The notes under the pieces: generated by a model
Databases searched by the model: none
Told to the model about the DNA's origin: nothing
Seen by the model: the letters and a program-made list of their open reading frames with translations, nothing else
Shown: in pieces, positions 52,294-61,897 of the stretch
Position numbering within the stretch: the first letter of the stretch is position 1
How the letters are laid out: each line of letters opens with the position of its first letter
Assembly: GCF_029961765.1 (NCBI RefSeq)
Contig: NZ_CP124681.1
Span: forward strand, 2,604,001-2,668,000
Length of the DNA stretch: 64,000 bases
Reading direction: 5' to 3'
From: Nocardioides sp. QY071
GTDB lineage: Bacteria; Actinomycetota; Actinomycetes; Propionibacteriales; Nocardioidaceae
Position numbers and translations under genes: made by a program

Positions 52294-52317
52294 GTGCCGC
52301 TGTGGCACGTTGTGCCA
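52294..52317. promoter_or_regulatory. Putative TetR operator with overlapping inverted repeats
   Basis: TGGCACGTTGTGCCA (52303-52317) is a perfect 6-3-6 inverted repeat, overlapped by GTGCC-GCTGT-GGCAC (52294-52308). They lie between the TetR and SDR genes, about 40-60 bases from each start, in the right place for repression of both. Confidence 0.6.
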
Positions 52318-52367
52318 ACAGATCGCGATGACACCGAAGCCATCGCGACGATCGAGAGGACATCGAG

Positions 52368-53165
52368 ATGAACCGTTACGAGGGACGCCGGGCGCTGGTC
52401 ACCGGCGGCGGCTCGGGCATCGGGCAGGCCACCGTGCTGCGCATGCTGGCCGAGGGCGGCAGTGTCATGGCCGCCGACGTGAGCGAGGCCGGTCTCGCCG
52501 ACACCGTCACCAGGGCGGGCGCGCTGGACGGCGACGCGGCCGGCCGGCTGGCCACCGTCGTCATGGACATCGCCGACGAGGAGTCGGTCAAGGCGGGTGT
52601 CGCGGGCGCCGTCGCGGCCCTCGGCGGCCTGGATGTGGTCGTCAACGCCGCCGGCATCCTGCGCTCGGGCCACACCCACGAGACCACGCTCGAGTCGTTC
52701 GAGCAGGTGCTCCGGATCAACCTGGTCGGCACCTTCCTCGTCATCCGCGAGACGATCCCCGCGCTGCGCGAGGGCAATGGCGCCGCCGTGGTGAACTTCA
52801 GCTCCACCTCGGCGATGTTCGCCCACCCCTACATGGCGGCGTACGCCGCCAGCAAGGGCGGCATCCAGTCGATGACCCACGCGCTCGCCGCCGAGTACGC
52901 CGGCGCCGGCATCCGCTTCAACTCCGTCCAGCCCGGCTCGATCTCCTCGGGCATGACCGACGGCAGCGGCGCCAGCAAGCAGAGCGCCGGCCCCGGCCTC
53001 CCGGCGGACGCCGACATGAGCCTGTTCATGAAGCTCGCCCCCGCCCTCGGCCACGGCTTCGCCGGCCCGGAGACGGTCGCCGGAGTCGTGGCGATGCTCG
53101 CCAGCGACGACGGCGCCTTCGTCACCGGCACCGAGGTGCGCGTCGACGGCGGCACCCACTTCTGA
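52368..53165 (+). CDS. Short-chain dehydrogenase/reductase
   Basis: 265 residues, classical SDR: LVTGGGSGIGQATV, NAAGIL, catalytic NFSSTSAMFAH and YAASK. It uses NAD(P) to oxidise or reduce an alcohol/ketone. The substrate is unknown. Followed by the palindrome cluster at 53175-53295. Confidence 0.9.
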   Translation: MNRYEGRRALVTGGGSGIGQATVLRMLAEGGSVMAADVSEAGLADTVTRAGALDGDAAGRLATVVMDIADEESVKAGVAGAVAALGGLDVVVNAAGILRSGHTHETTLESFEQVLRINLVGTFLVIRETIPALREGNGAAVVNFSSTSAMFAHPYMAAYAASKGGIQSMTHALAAEYAGAGIRFNSVQPGSISSGMTDGSGASKQSAGPGLPADADMSLFMKLAPALGHGFAGPETVAGVVAMLASDDGAFVTGTEVRVDGGTHF

Positions 53166-53174
53166 GCGCACCGG

Positions 53175-53295
53175 GGCGGGAGTTTCACCGGCCGACCGGT
53201 GAAACTCCCGCCAGGACGAGGAAGCATCCTCGTCCAGGCGCCAGTTTCGTCGTCCCGGTCCGCCAGTTTCACCGGTCGACCGGTGAAACTGGCGG
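53175..53295. repeat. Cluster of three long inverted repeats
   Basis: Hairpin 1: 17-bp arms (53175-53191 and 53196-53212) with a 4-base loop, containing GTTTCACCGG and its complement. Hairpin 2: 9-bp arms (53214-53222 and 53227-53235) with AGCA loop. Hairpin 3: a 36-base perfect palindrome (53260-53295) centred on GGTCGACC with AGTTTCACCGG arms. Hairpins 1 and 3 share the core GTTTCACCGG. They fill the gap between the SDR and oxygenase genes. They may be a REP-like element or a bidirectional terminator; no T-run follows. Confidence 0.85.
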
Positions 53296-53304
53296 GGCTC
53301 CCTT

Positions 53305-53332
53305 GCGGTAGGTGTTACCGCGAGTAGCATGT
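53305..53332. promoter_or_regulatory. Possible operator in the oxygenase promoter
   Basis: GCGGTA-GGTGT-TACCGC (53305-53321) is a perfect 6-5-6 inverted repeat; an overlapping GTTAC-CGCGA-GTAGC is one mismatch short of perfect. Both lie just before the ATG of the diiron oxygenase gene at 53337. Confidence 0.4.
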
Positions 53333-53336
53333 AGGT

Positions 53337-54305
53337 ATGGCTACGGGCGTGGACACGATCAGCTACCAGGACCAGCTCCGGACCTTGTCCGAGGCGTCGG
53401 TCGAGCATCATTTCGACGCCTTCGTCGACATCGCGTGGGACGACCCGGCGTACGTCATCGACCCGCAGGACCCGCGCTGGATCCTGCCCGACGTCGACCC
53501 CTTGGGGCGGACCTCCTGGTACCGCGGGCTGCCGCGCGAACGGCAGATCGAGGTCGGGTTCTACCGCCAGACGAACGTGGTCAAGGTCGGGCTGCAGTTC
53601 GAGCAGGTGCTCATCGCCGGGCTGATGATGTACTGCCTCGACCTGCCCAACGGCCGCGCCGAGTTCCGCTACTCCACGCACGAGGCGACCGAGGAGTGCC
53701 ACCACACCCAGATGTTCCAGGAGTTCGTGAACCGGACCGGCCTGGACGTCCCCGGCGCGCACAGCCTGTTCCGCGCCCTCGGTCCCTTCCTCCCGCTGGC
53801 CGCCAAGCACCTGCCGTTCATCTTCTTCGTCGGCGTGCTCGGTGGTGAGGAGCCGATCGACCACGTGCAGAAGGTGATGCTGCGCTCCGGTGCCCCGATG
53901 CACCCCCTCCTCGAGCGGATCAGCCAGATCCACGTCGCCGAGGAGGCCCGCCACATCGGCTTCGCCCACCAGTTCCTCGAGCACCGCGCACCCCGCCTCA
54001 ACGTCGTTCAGCGCGGGGTCGCCTCGGTGCTGACCCCGATCCTGATGCGTGTGCTGTGCGACGCGATCGTCGTACCGGGCCCGAAGGCGATCCGCGACAT
54101 GGGCATCCCGCGCGAGGTCGCCCGCGAGGTCTGGTGGGAGAGCCCGGAGTCGCGGAAGTTCCTGCGCGACATGTTCGGCGACGTGCGGATGCTCGCCGAG
54201 GCGACCGGCCTGATGAACCCGGTCTCGCGCCGGGTCTGGCGCGCGCTCGGCATCGCCGGTCGCCCCAACCGGTTCCGGAGTGAGCCGGCGCCCGTCGCCG
54301 ACTAG
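53337..54305 (+). CDS. AurF-like diiron oxygenase
   Basis: 322 residues, helical, matching the p-aminobenzoate N-oxygenase (AurF) type. Diiron ligands are apparent: Glu89 (FEQ), EATEECHH (Glu119/120 and His122/123), EEP near residue 180, and HVAEEARH (HxxxExxH). The reaction may be N-oxygenation of an aryl amine or hydroxylation; substrate unknown. It stops head-on with the CDF gene, sharing the CTAG at 54302-54305. Confidence 0.85.
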   Translation: MATGVDTISYQDQLRTLSEASVEHHFDAFVDIAWDDPAYVIDPQDPRWILPDVDPLGRTSWYRGLPRERQIEVGFYRQTNVVKVGLQFEQVLIAGLMMYCLDLPNGRAEFRYSTHEATEECHHTQMFQEFVNRTGLDVPGAHSLFRALGPFLPLAAKHLPFIFFVGVLGGEEPIDHVQKVMLRSGAPMHPLLERISQIHVAEEARHIGFAHQFLEHRAPRLNVVQRGVASVLTPILMRVLCDAIVVPGPKAIRDMGIPREVAREVWWESPESRKFLRDMFGDVRMLAEATGLMNPVSRRVWRALGIAGRPNRFRSEPAPVAD

Positions 54306-55303
54306 CTCCGGTACCAGTCCGGCAGCGAGCCGGGACGCAGGTCCGTGTCGTCGCCGGGCCGGGTGAGCGTGAGCACCGCGCGCACGATCTCGGGGCGGTC
54401 GTGCAGGGCGTCGGCGATGGCGCCGAGCCGCTCGGCCACGTCGGACTCGGGGGCGTCGCCGACCAGGTCGACGGCGGCGACCAGGAAGATCCGGTCGGCG
54501 CCGACCCACTCCATGTGCAGGTAGCTGATCCGGGCGATCTCGGGGTGCTCGAGCAGCGCGCGCAGTGCGACATTGCGGGCGAGCGGGGTGACGGCCTCTC
54601 CGGTCAGGAAGTCCATGTTGCGCCGGATCAGGAAGAGCGCGACCGCGCCGAGCAGGACGCCGACCAGGATCGATCCGATCGCGTCCCAGAGCGGGTCGCC
54701 GGTGACCTGGTGGAGCAGGATGCCGACGAACGCGATCGCCAGGCCCACCAGGGCGGCGAAGTCCTCGGCGAAGACCGCGCGCAGCATCGGGTTCGAGGTG
54801 ATGTGCAGGTAGCGCAGCGGGTGCAGCCGACGCGGTACGGCGGCGTCGCGGGCCTGGCGCAGCGCCTGCAGGAACGAGGTGCCCTCGAGCAGGAAGGCCA
54901 GGGCGAGCACGGCATAGGCCCAGCCGTACGACGGCGCCTCCTCCTCGGCGTGCAGCGACTGGACACCGTGCCAGATCGACACCGCGGAGCCGACGGTGAA
55001 CAGCCCGAACGCGGCGAACATCGACCAGATGTAGCCGACCCGGCCGTAGCCGAGGGAGTGCTCGGCGTCGGGTGGCCGGGCGGCCTTGCGCTCCCCGACG
55101 AGCAGGAACACCTCGTTGCCCGTGTCGGCCCACGAGTGCGCGGCCTCGGCGGTCATCGAGGCGGAGCCGGTCACGCCGGCGGCCACGGACTTCGCGACCG
55201 CGATGAGGGCGTTCGCGGCGAGGGCGACGAGCACGGTCACCAGGCTCTCGCTGCGCTCGCCGCTCTCGGGCGGCGGTGGGGCCGACTGCGGGGCGGACGT
55301 CAC
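54302..55303 (-). CDS. Cation diffusion facilitator-family transporter
   Basis: 333 residues, GTG 55303. Six membrane helices and the metal-site motif [14 protein letters not shown] (HxxxD) in TM2, with a second [10 protein letters not shown] in TM5 (DxxxD-like variant), and a cytoplasmic C-terminal domain. It should export divalent metals such as Zn, Fe or Mn; metal choice is uncertain. Confidence 0.85.
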   Translation of the reverse strand: MTSAPQSAPPPPESGERSESLVTVLVALAANALIAVAKSVAAGVTGSASMTAEAAHSWADTGNEVFLLVGERKAARPPDAEHSLGYGRVGYIWSMFAAFGLFTVGSAVSIWHGVQSLHAEEEAPSYGWAYAVLALAFLLEGTSFLQALRQARDAAVPRRLHPLRYLHITSNPMLRAVFAEDFAALVGLAIAFVGILLHQVTGDPLWDAIGSILVGVLLGAVALFLIRRNMDFLTGEAVTPLARNVALRALLEHPEIARISYLHMEWVGADRIFLVAAVDLVGDAPESDVAERLGAIADALHDRPEIVRAVLTLTRPGDDTDLRPGSLPDWYRS

Positions 55304-55320
55304 CCGGCCATTGTGCTGGC

Positions 55321-56055
55321 TCAGCCCGCGCCGTCGGTGAGGCTGTGCCGCATGTCGACGACCCACTGCTTGTAGGCGACGTGGGAGGCGCGCAGGGCGT
55401 CGCCGGGCCAGTCGTCCGGAAGGAGTGCGGGCGGCAGGACCGGGTCGGTGAGCAGGTGGCGTCCCGAGGTGGCGCACGCGGTGAACCGAAGGACCGGGTC
55501 CTCGGTGTCGGTGGCGTCGAGCAGCCGTCGCGCCGTCGCGGCCCACGCGGAGAGGTCCCACAGCCGCGCCGAGAGCGAGGCGGCGTCCGCGGCGGGCGTC
55601 GCGGCGGTGAACCGCTCGCACACCTCGTCCACCGGCTCCGGCCAGGCCAGGGCGAGGTTGGCCGGGCGGGTCCACACGCCCTCGCGGAGCTCGGCGAGCC
55701 GCAGCTCGGCGAGTGCCGCGCGCAGCTCGGCCCGCTCACTCGCCGTACGACCGACCGTGGTGACGGCCACCAGCTCCCACGTCCCGTCCCACTCCCGCAG
55801 TGACGGGTGGGTGGCCTCCTCCTGCCGCCGCTGCCGTACGACGAGCCGCTCCGAGAGGCGGTAGGCGCCCTCGTCGTCGCGGACCACGTCACCGGCGGTG
55901 GCCATCCGCGAGAGCGCGACCCGCACCGTCGGCTCCGCGAAGCCGACCACCGAGGCGGCGGCGACCAGCTCGCGGGTGGTCAGCCGCGGCACCTCGGCGC
56001 CGAGCAGCAACGTGAGCAGCGCGGACCGGGTCGAGACGGGCTTCAGGTCGGGCAT
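55321..56055 (-). CDS. PaaX-like transcriptional regulator
   Basis: 244 residues. PaaX N-terminal winged helix ([39 protein letters not shown]) and the C-terminal PaaX domain ([20 protein letters not shown]). PaaX represses phenylacetate genes in enterobacteria, but actinobacterial relatives act on other acyl-CoA genes. It is divergent from an SDR-thioesterase pair, the probable target. Confidence 0.88.
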   Translation of the reverse strand: MPDLKPVSTRSALLTLLLGAEVPRLTTRELVAAASVVGFAEPTVRVALSRMATAGDVVRDDEGAYRLSERLVVRQRRQEEATHPSLREWDGTWELVAVTTVGRTASERAELRAALAELRLAELREGVWTRPANLALAWPEPVDEVCERFTAATPAADAASLSARLWDLSAWAATARRLLDATDTEDPVLRFTACATSGRHLLTDPVLPPALLPDDWPGDALRASHVAYKQWVVDMRHSLTDGAG

Positions 56056-56157
56056 GACGACAGGGATGTTACAGAACTCCGACGGCTGGCGGCGCTATGT
56101 TGTGACCTATGTCTAACACTATTGGCGCGGCTGTCAGATCTGTGTAACGGTGCCGCC

Positions 56158-57012
56158 ATGACGGAGACAACGGGCAAGCGACTTGCAGGACGGACCCTGA
56201 TGATGTCGGGCGGCAGCCGGGGGATCGGGCTGGCGATCGGGCTGGCGGCCGCGCGCGAGGGCGCCAACGTCGTCCTCCTCGCGAAGACCGACGTCCCCGA
56301 CCCACGGCTGCCCGGCACCGTGCACACCGCGGCGGCCGAGATCGAGGCCGCCGGCGGGCAGGCGCTGGCCGTCGTCGGCGACGTCCGTGACGAGGCCTCG
56401 GTCGAGGACGCCGTGGCCCGCGCCGTCGAGCGCTTCGGCGGCATCGACATCTGCCTCAACAACGCCTCTGCCATCGCGCTCGACAGCACCGAAGAGCTCC
56501 CGGTCAAGCGCTTCGACCTGATGACCCAGATCCAGCTGCGCGGCACCTACCTGCTCACCCGCGCCTGCCTGCCGCACCTGCGCAAGGGCACCAACCCGCA
56601 CGTGCTCTCGCTCAGCCCGCCGTTGAACATGTCGCCGGAGTGGCTCGGCAAGCACCCGGCGTACACGCTCGCGAAGTACGGCATGTCGCTGCTGACCCTC
56701 GGTTGGGCCGCGGAGTACGCCGAGGCGGGCGTCGCCGCCAACTGCTTGTGGCCCGAGACCCTGATCGCCACCTCCGCCGTGCAGAACCTGCTCGGCGGCG
56801 ACGCCGCGATGCAGAGGGCGCGGACGCCCGAGATCATGGCCGATGCCGCGATCGAGGTGCTGACCCGCCCGTCGCGCGAGTTCACAGGCAACGCGGTGCT
56901 CGACGTCGACGTGCTGCGCGAGGCAGGCGTGCGCGACCTGTCGTCGTACGGTGGCACCGGCGAGCTGGAGTACGACATCTTCGTGGACGGGCCCTCGGGG
57001 CAGGGCCGATGA
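56158..57012 (+). CDS. SDR-family oxidoreductase (HSDL2-like)
   Basis: 284 residues, ATG 56158. GGSRGIGLAIG nucleotide loop, NNASAI and YTLAKYGMS active site. The DVPDPRLPGTVHTAAAEIEA segment, and LSPPLNMSPEWLGKHPAYTL, are typical of the hydroxysteroid-dehydrogenase-like 2 type, linked to lipid metabolism. ATGA overlap with a thioesterase. Confidence 0.9.
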   Translation: MTETTGKRLAGRTLMMSGGSRGIGLAIGLAAAREGANVVLLAKTDVPDPRLPGTVHTAAAEIEAAGGQALAVVGDVRDEASVEDAVARAVERFGGIDICLNNASAIALDSTEELPVKRFDLMTQIQLRGTYLLTRACLPHLRKGTNPHVLSLSPPLNMSPEWLGKHPAYTLAKYGMSLLTLGWAAEYAEAGVAANCLWPETLIATSAVQNLLGGDAAMQRARTPEIMADAAIEVLTRPSREFTGNAVLDVDVLREAGVRDLSSYGGTGELEYDIFVDGPSGQGR

Positions 57013-57380
57013 GTGGCCCGCGCGACTCGTTCGCGGCGACCCTCGGCGTCGACGTCCTCGGGTACGGCGGCGGCCGGGCCGAGGCGCGCGTGAGTGTCAC
57101 CGACGACCACCTCAACCCCCACGGCACCGCGCATGGCGCGTTCCTCTTCTCCCTGGCCGGCATCGCGCTGGCCGCGGCGGCCAACGACGCCGAGCACTCG
57201 GGCGTCGTCAGCGCGGTCCACGTCGACTACGTGCGCCCGGCACGGGTGGGGGACGCACTGGTCGCGACCGCCGAGGTCGCCGAGCGGCTGGCGAAGGAGG
57301 ACCTCTTCGTCGTCCGGGTCACGCACGGCGACGAGCTCGTCGCGCGTGCCACCGGACGCGCGAACCGCCGCACCCGCTAA
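57009..57380 (+). CDS. PaaI-type hotdog thioesterase
   Basis: 123 residues. Hotdog fold with DHLNPHGTAHGAFLFSLA (Asn and His of the N-x-HG-x2-H active loop). It should hydrolyse an aryl- or acyl-CoA. Coupled to the SDR and near a PaaX-type regulator. Stop overlaps that of the P450 gene on the other strand. Confidence 0.9.
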   Translation: MSGPRDSFAATLGVDVLGYGGGRAEARVSVTDDHLNPHGTAHGAFLFSLAGIALAAAANDAEHSGVVSAVHVDYVRPARVGDALVATAEVAERLAKEDLFVVRVTHGDELVARATGRANRRTR

Positions 57381-58585
57381 CGATCCAGCGCGAGCCGCAG
57401 CCGCGAGTGCCGGCGCACGAAGATGCTCGGCACCCACGCGGCAGCCTCGTCCTCCGGGCTGTCGAGCCGGAACGACGAGGTCCGGGTGAGCAGCGCGTGG
57501 ATCGCGACGGTGGCCTCCAGCCGGGCCAGCGCGGAGCCGACGCAGAAGTGGATGCCGCGACCGAACGCCAGGTGCTGGCGCACACCGTCGCGGCCGAGGT
57601 CGAGGACGTCGGGGTCCTCGAAGTGCGCCGGGTCGCGGTTGGCCGCACCCCAGAGCAGCAGCAGGGTGCTTCCGGCCGGCAGGTCGACGCCGCCGAGCGC
57701 GGTGTCGGCACCCACGTGCCGGTAGTGCCCGCGGAAGGGCGACTCTAGCCGCAGGCACTCGTCGAGGAACGGGTCGATCAGGTCGGGCTCCGCGCGCAGC
57801 CGGTTCTGCAGGCAGCGGTCCGTCGCGAGCCGGTGCGCCGCCGTACCGAGCAGTCCGGCGGTGGACTCGCCACCGGCGCCCACCAGCTGCAGCAGGACCA
57901 GGACCGCCGTCCCCACCTCCAGCTCGTCGAGCTGGACCGCCAGCGCGAGCTCGCCCATCAGGTCGTCGCCCGGCCGGTCGAGGGCGGCGTCGAAACGGTC
58001 GGCGAGGTACGCGTGCAGCGCGAAGGACGCGCCGATCGTCGCGTCCAGGCGGGTCTCGTCGACCCAGCCGCCGAGCATCTCGGTGCTGTCGTAGGCCCAC
58101 CGCAGCAGGTCCGGCACGTCCTCCGGCGCGAGCCCGATCAGCTCCGCGACCAGTGCCAACGGCAGTCGGTCGGCCAGGTCGACGGCCCAGTCCCCGCCCT
58201 CCCCGGAGAAGTACGCCGACCAGAGTCGGTCCACCTGCCCGACGACCGACGACTCCAGGGCCCGGATCCGCCGCCCGATGGTGCCGAGCACGGCCGTGCG
58301 GTGGATCCGGTGGGTCGGGTCGTCGGCGGTCGCGAGGACCTGCTCGACGGTGCCGCCGCCGTCCATCGGCAGCACCGAGGCGGACCCGTCGGGACGGCGC
58401 AGCAGCACCGAGCACAGGTGCGAGGAGTAGGTCTGCGGGGCCGCGAGCACCTCCTGGACCAGCTCCCACGACGAGACCAGGTGCACGTCGGTGCCGGGGA
58501 CGCGGTACACGGGCGAGCAGGACCGCAACCGGGCCAGGGCCGGGTACGGGTCGGCGACCAGCGCCGGGTCGAACACGTCGAACAT
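57377..58585 (-). CDS. Cytochrome P450
   Basis: 402 residues from ATG 58585; a GTG at 58633 would add 16 residues without P450 similarity. I-helix GAGGESTAG (oxygen-binding), K-helix ExxR in DECLRLESPFRG, and heme ligand FGRGIHFCVGSALARLE. Class I bacterial type, needing ferredoxin and reductase encoded elsewhere. Substrate unknown. Confidence 0.92.
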   Translation of the reverse strand: MFDVFDPALVADPYPALARLRSCSPVYRVPGTDVHLVSSWELVQEVLAAPQTYSSHLCSVLLRRPDGSASVLPMDGGGTVEQVLATADDPTHRIHRTAVLGTIGRRIRALESSVVGQVDRLWSAYFSGEGGDWAVDLADRLPLALVAELIGLAPEDVPDLLRWAYDSTEMLGGWVDETRLDATIGASFALHAYLADRFDAALDRPGDDLMGELALAVQLDELEVGTAVLVLLQLVGAGGESTAGLLGTAAHRLATDRCLQNRLRAEPDLIDPFLDECLRLESPFRGHYRHVGADTALGGVDLPAGSTLLLLWGAANRDPAHFEDPDVLDLGRDGVRQHLAFGRGIHFCVGSALARLEATVAIHALLTRTSSFRLDSPEDEAAAWVPSIFVRRHSRLRLALDR

Positions 58586-58645
58586 GGAGCCAGTGTCAGC
58601 CCGCCGGACCCCCGCGTCAGCAGAAGCGGTCACGCCGTCGAGACG

Positions 58646-59986
58646 TCAACCGCCGCCGGTGATCGCCCGTTCGGTGCCCAGGCTGGCCCGCGCGGCGGCC
58701 CGGGTGCCGGCGTCGCGGGACCCGGGGGCGGCGTGGCCGGCCTGCGCGGCGCCCTTCCAGGTGCCGCGGATCCCGTGGTCGCGCTGCATCCGGCCGAAGT
58801 AGTCGACGATCTCGATCTCGCGCGCCCGCAGGGCGAGCTCGGTGGACGTCGGCCCGTCGGCCACCGGAGCGTCGGTGGCGACCGCTGCGGCCCGCGCCGA
58901 GGCCCGCGCCGTCTCCAGGCGATCGCCGATGTGGTCGGCCCAGGCCTCGTAGAACGCCGCCCGGGCGGTCGAGCCGTGCACTGGCTTCAGCTCCCAGCGC
59001 CGGCGCCGGGCGTTCCAGACCTCGCGCTGGTCGGCCTTGTGGGCGCCCGAGCGCAGGTGGGCGTCGCCGTCGGCGACCATCTGGGTGACCAGCGTGGCGT
59101 AGAGCGCCTGGACGACCGCGATGTCGGACGGGAAGCCGTAGAGGGTGACCCGGGTGTTGCTCGTGTAGATCGCCACCCGGACATCGTTGGCGCGGGCGAT
59201 CTCCAGCACCAGCCGGACGTAGCGGGCCAACGACCGCTTGCCGGACTCGCCGATCAGCACCGTCTCCCAGGTCGGCTCCTCGCGCCGCTCCTCCGCGCCT
59301 GCGGTGGCGCGGGCGACCGCGAGCGCGATCTGGTGCCGGGTGGCCAGCGACTGCGCCTTGGCGAAGAACGCCTCGCGCTCGGCGGTGTTGGAGGTCCGCT
59401 CGGCCTGGCGCAGCAGCCGGCCGATCCGCAGCAGGGTGCGGTCCTCGCCGTCGACGCCGGTGTCGAGGCCGTGCAGCCGGTAGGCGGTGTGGAGCAGGTC
59501 GGCCAGCACGGGCATGCCGACGTCCTCGAGCAGCCGGAGGTACGTCGTGCGGAACTCCGGCCCGTGCCCGACGGCCCCGGCCAGGTGGTGGGCGACCTCG
59601 TGGAGCACCACGGCGGCACGCAACGACCAAGCCCCGCCGACCTCGCGCGGCGGGATCGCCATCACGCCGCGGGCGGGAAGCTCGTCGTACTCGTAGTGCG
59701 CCTTGGCGTGACCCCGGCGTGGGCGGACCACGACCGGCACCCCCGCGCGGTCGTGACCCGTGCCGTCGTCATAGGCGCTCCCGGTCGCGACGAGGTGGGC
59801 GAGCACCTTGTCGACGAACGCCTGGACGTGGGCCGGGTCGGTGAACCGCGGCTCGGTCTCGGGCTCGAACGCCTGCAGCGTCTCGCCGACCCTGATCCGC
59901 AGCGGCTCGCCCGGGGTGCGCGCGGCCTCGTCGAGCCAGCCGGCGAACAGGTCCTCGGCGGCATAGACCTCGCGGGTGTCGGGCAT
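58646..59986 (-). CDS. DUF2786-domain protein with HExxH metallopeptidase-like N-terminus
   Basis: 446 residues. Residues ~40-150 hold LHEVAHHL (His129, Glu130, His133) and GHGPEF (His141), as in SprT-like or minigluzincin metallopeptidases. Residues ~180-230 match DUF2786 (LLRQAERTSNTAEREAFFAK), followed by the second domain usual in this family. The C-terminus is Ala/Arg/Gly-rich. Function unknown; the zinc site looks intact. Confidence 0.78.
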   Translation of the reverse strand: MPDTREVYAAEDLFAGWLDEAARTPGEPLRIRVGETLQAFEPETEPRFTDPAHVQAFVDKVLAHLVATGSAYDDGTGHDRAGVPVVVRPRRGHAKAHYEYDELPARGVMAIPPREVGGAWSLRAAVVLHEVAHHLAGAVGHGPEFRTTYLRLLEDVGMPVLADLLHTAYRLHGLDTGVDGEDRTLLRIGRLLRQAERTSNTAEREAFFAKAQSLATRHQIALAVARATAGAEERREEPTWETVLIGESGKRSLARYVRLVLEIARANDVRVAIYTSNTRVTLYGFPSDIAVVQALYATLVTQMVADGDAHLRSGAHKADQREVWNARRRRWELKPVHGSTARAAFYEAWADHIGDRLETARASARAAAVATDAPVADGPTSTELALRAREIEIVDYFGRMQRDHGIRGTWKGAAQAGHAAPGSRDAGTRAAARASLGTERAITGGG

Positions 59987-59998
59987 GCGCCCAGCCTT

Positions 59999-61147
59999 TC
60001 AGGCGGCCCCGACAGTTCCGTCGTCGGCGCTGGCCAGCTCGCCCCGGAGCCGGTCGCGCAGGTCGACGAGCTCGGTGATCGCCTCGACGAAGCGCACCGT
60101 GCTGTCGCCGACGCCGTTGTCGTCGAAGTAGTGGTGGCGCATCGCGGCCCGGGCGATCCGGTGCTCGTCGTGCGCGAGCCGGTCGGTGAGCAGCTCGGTC
60201 AGGCCGGGCAGGTCCTCGGTGTCGATGACGTCGGCGCACCGGCTCACCGGCACCTCCTGGCGCAGCCGCTCGGCGTCGTGGTGCCGGTCGGTGATCAGGA
60301 TCGGCTTGTCGGTCTGCAGGTAGAGCCAGTCCAGCCCCACCGAGGAGACGTCGGTGACCATCGCGTCGCAGCCGGGGAACACCGCGAGGATGTCGCCCTG
60401 CCAGATCGCGGCGTGCCCGGCCTCGGGCTCGCGCTCGGCGGCCCGCTCGACCAGCTCGAGGATGGCCTGGTGCGCCTCGCGGATCGCCGGTGTGAGGCTG
60501 GTGGTGACCTTCGGGTGCGGCTTGTAGACGAGTCGCACGTCCGGCACGGCGAGGATCGAGCGTGCGATGTCGACGCCGAACACGTCGACCGAGGTGTAGT
60601 CGTTGTAGCCCGCATCGCCTTCCCAGGTGGGCGCGTAGAGCACGGTACGGCGCTCGCTCGCCGGCAGCAGGGGAGCGGGACGCAGGTCCAGCTGCGGCCG
60701 GCCGACCCGGACCAGTCGGTGCTCGTCGAGCTCCATCAGCGCGGCCCGGTGCCGCTGGACGGCCGCCTCGCCGGCGACGAAGACGCGGTCGTAGGCCTTC
60801 GCGTTGTTGGAGATCATCGACTGCTTGTCACTCTCGCCGTGGTTGATGTGCACGTGCAGCATCCGGCCGTCGAGCAGCGAGTTGAAGTTGAGCATGGAGT
60901 TGTTGCAGTAGACGACGACCTTGGCGTCCAGCTCGTCGTACGTCGCCGCGAGGTCGGCGAAGCCCGGGGCGAGGAGCACGGGAAGCGAGGTGCGCTCCTC
61001 GACGATCGCGCGGGTCTGCGGGTCCCGGGTCAGGATGCCCACGGGGTGGGTGTCATCGAGCCGTTCCAGCACCGGGATCCACTGCAGGAGCTGGTAGACC
61101 CGGGTCGGGTCGTCGGCGAAGTAGGCGATGACGTGGGGCTTCTGCAC
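59999..61147 (-). CDS. TagB/TagF-like CDP-glycerol glycerophosphotransferase family protein
   Basis: 382 residues. The family core is seen at VLYAPTWEGD, YKPHPKV, and VTDVSSVGLDWLYLQTDKPI. It should transfer polyol-phosphate in wall polymer synthesis. I chose GTG 61147: the frame continues to ATG 61210 but those 21 codons have many A/T third positions, unlike the rest. Divergent from a hexapeptide acyltransferase. Confidence 0.85.
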   Translation of the reverse strand: MQKPHVIAYFADDPTRVYQLLQWIPVLERLDDTHPVGILTRDPQTRAIVEERTSLPVLLAPGFADLAATYDELDAKVVVYCNNSMLNFNSLLDGRMLHVHINHGESDKQSMISNNAKAYDRVFVAGEAAVQRHRAALMELDEHRLVRVGRPQLDLRPAPLLPASERRTVLYAPTWEGDAGYNDYTSVDVFGVDIARSILAVPDVRLVYKPHPKVTTSLTPAIREAHQAILELVERAAEREPEAGHAAIWQGDILAVFPGCDAMVTDVSSVGLDWLYLQTDKPILITDRHHDAERLRQEVPVSRCADVIDTEDLPGLTELLTDRLAHDEHRIARAAMRHHYFDDNGVGDSTVRFVEAITELVDLRDRLRGELASADDGTVGAA

Positions 61148-61227
61148 CGACGGATGATACGGCCACGAATGATGGCCCGCCCAACCAGCGGAGCCGCGTG
61201 AACGTTGCATTTCGGTAACCTTCGCCG

Positions 61228-61890
61228 GTGCTCGATCTCCGGCGCCCGCTCCGCCGTCTTCTCAACCGCTCCGTCCACGCCGCCTGGCGGTGGGTCGAGC
61301 ACGTCGGGGACGTCTCCCCGGACAGCTCCCTGGCCGTCACCTTCGGCACCTTCGGCCCCGGCGCCTGCCTGGCGTTCCCCCTGTCCGACGTGGTCAACGC
61401 GAGCGCGATCCACATCGGTCGCGACACCCTGATCGGCAAGTACGCGACCCTCTCGGTCGGCTACGGCCCGACCCAGGAGGTGCTGCCCGAGCGCGGCCTG
61501 CGCGTCGGCGAGCGCTGCGTCCTCGGTGCCCGGATCACCATCACCGCCCACGAGTCGATCGAGATCGGCGACGACGTCTGGTTCGGCCAGGACGTGTTCG
61601 TCTCCGACGCCAGCCACGGCTACACGAACCCCGAGATCCCCGTCGGTCTCCAGTTCGGCACCCACCAGCCGGTCTCGATCGGCTCCGGCACCTGGGTCGG
61701 GCACGGCGCGATGATCCTGCCCGGCACGTCGATCGGCCGGAACGTCGTGGTCGCGGCCGGCTCCGTCGTCCGCGGCGACGTGCCGGACCACGCGGTCGTC
61801 GGCGGCGTCCCGGCCCGGCTGATCCGGCGCCTCGACCCCGACGGAAGCTGGGCCAGGGTCGTCGCCGACGCGCCTACGCTGACCCCGTGA
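61228..61890 (+). CDS. Hexapeptide-repeat acyltransferase
   Basis: 220 residues, GTG 61228. Left-handed beta helix (IHIGRDTLIGKYATLSVG, VGERCVLGARITIT, IGDDVWFGQDVFV, VGHGAMILPGTSIGRNVVV) with SDASHGY near the active-site His. O-acetyltransferase family; by its divergent neighbour it may modify wall or capsule sugars. A TAACCT (61216-61221) seven bases before the GTG may be a -10 for a leaderless message. Confidence 0.88.
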   Translation: MLDLRRPLRRLLNRSVHAAWRWVEHVGDVSPDSSLAVTFGTFGPGACLAFPLSDVVNASAIHIGRDTLIGKYATLSVGYGPTQEVLPERGLRVGERCVLGARITITAHESIEIGDDVWFGQDVFVSDASHGYTNPEIPVGLQFGTHQPVSIGSGTWVGHGAMILPGTSIGRNVVVAAGSVVRGDVPDHAVVGGVPARLIRRLDPDGSWARVVADAPTLTP

Positions 61891-61897
61891 GGACCTC

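Noticed and set aside
52041-55892. 1283-codon minus-strand frame across the SDR, oxygenase and CDF genes
   Set aside because: It crosses several recognised genes and palindromes, shows low-complexity Arg/Pro/Gly composition, and only overlaps real genes in other frames.
58592-58600. CACTGG on the minus strand before the P450 gene
   Set aside because: No GGATCA lies 17 bases upstream; a lone hexamer is common by chance.
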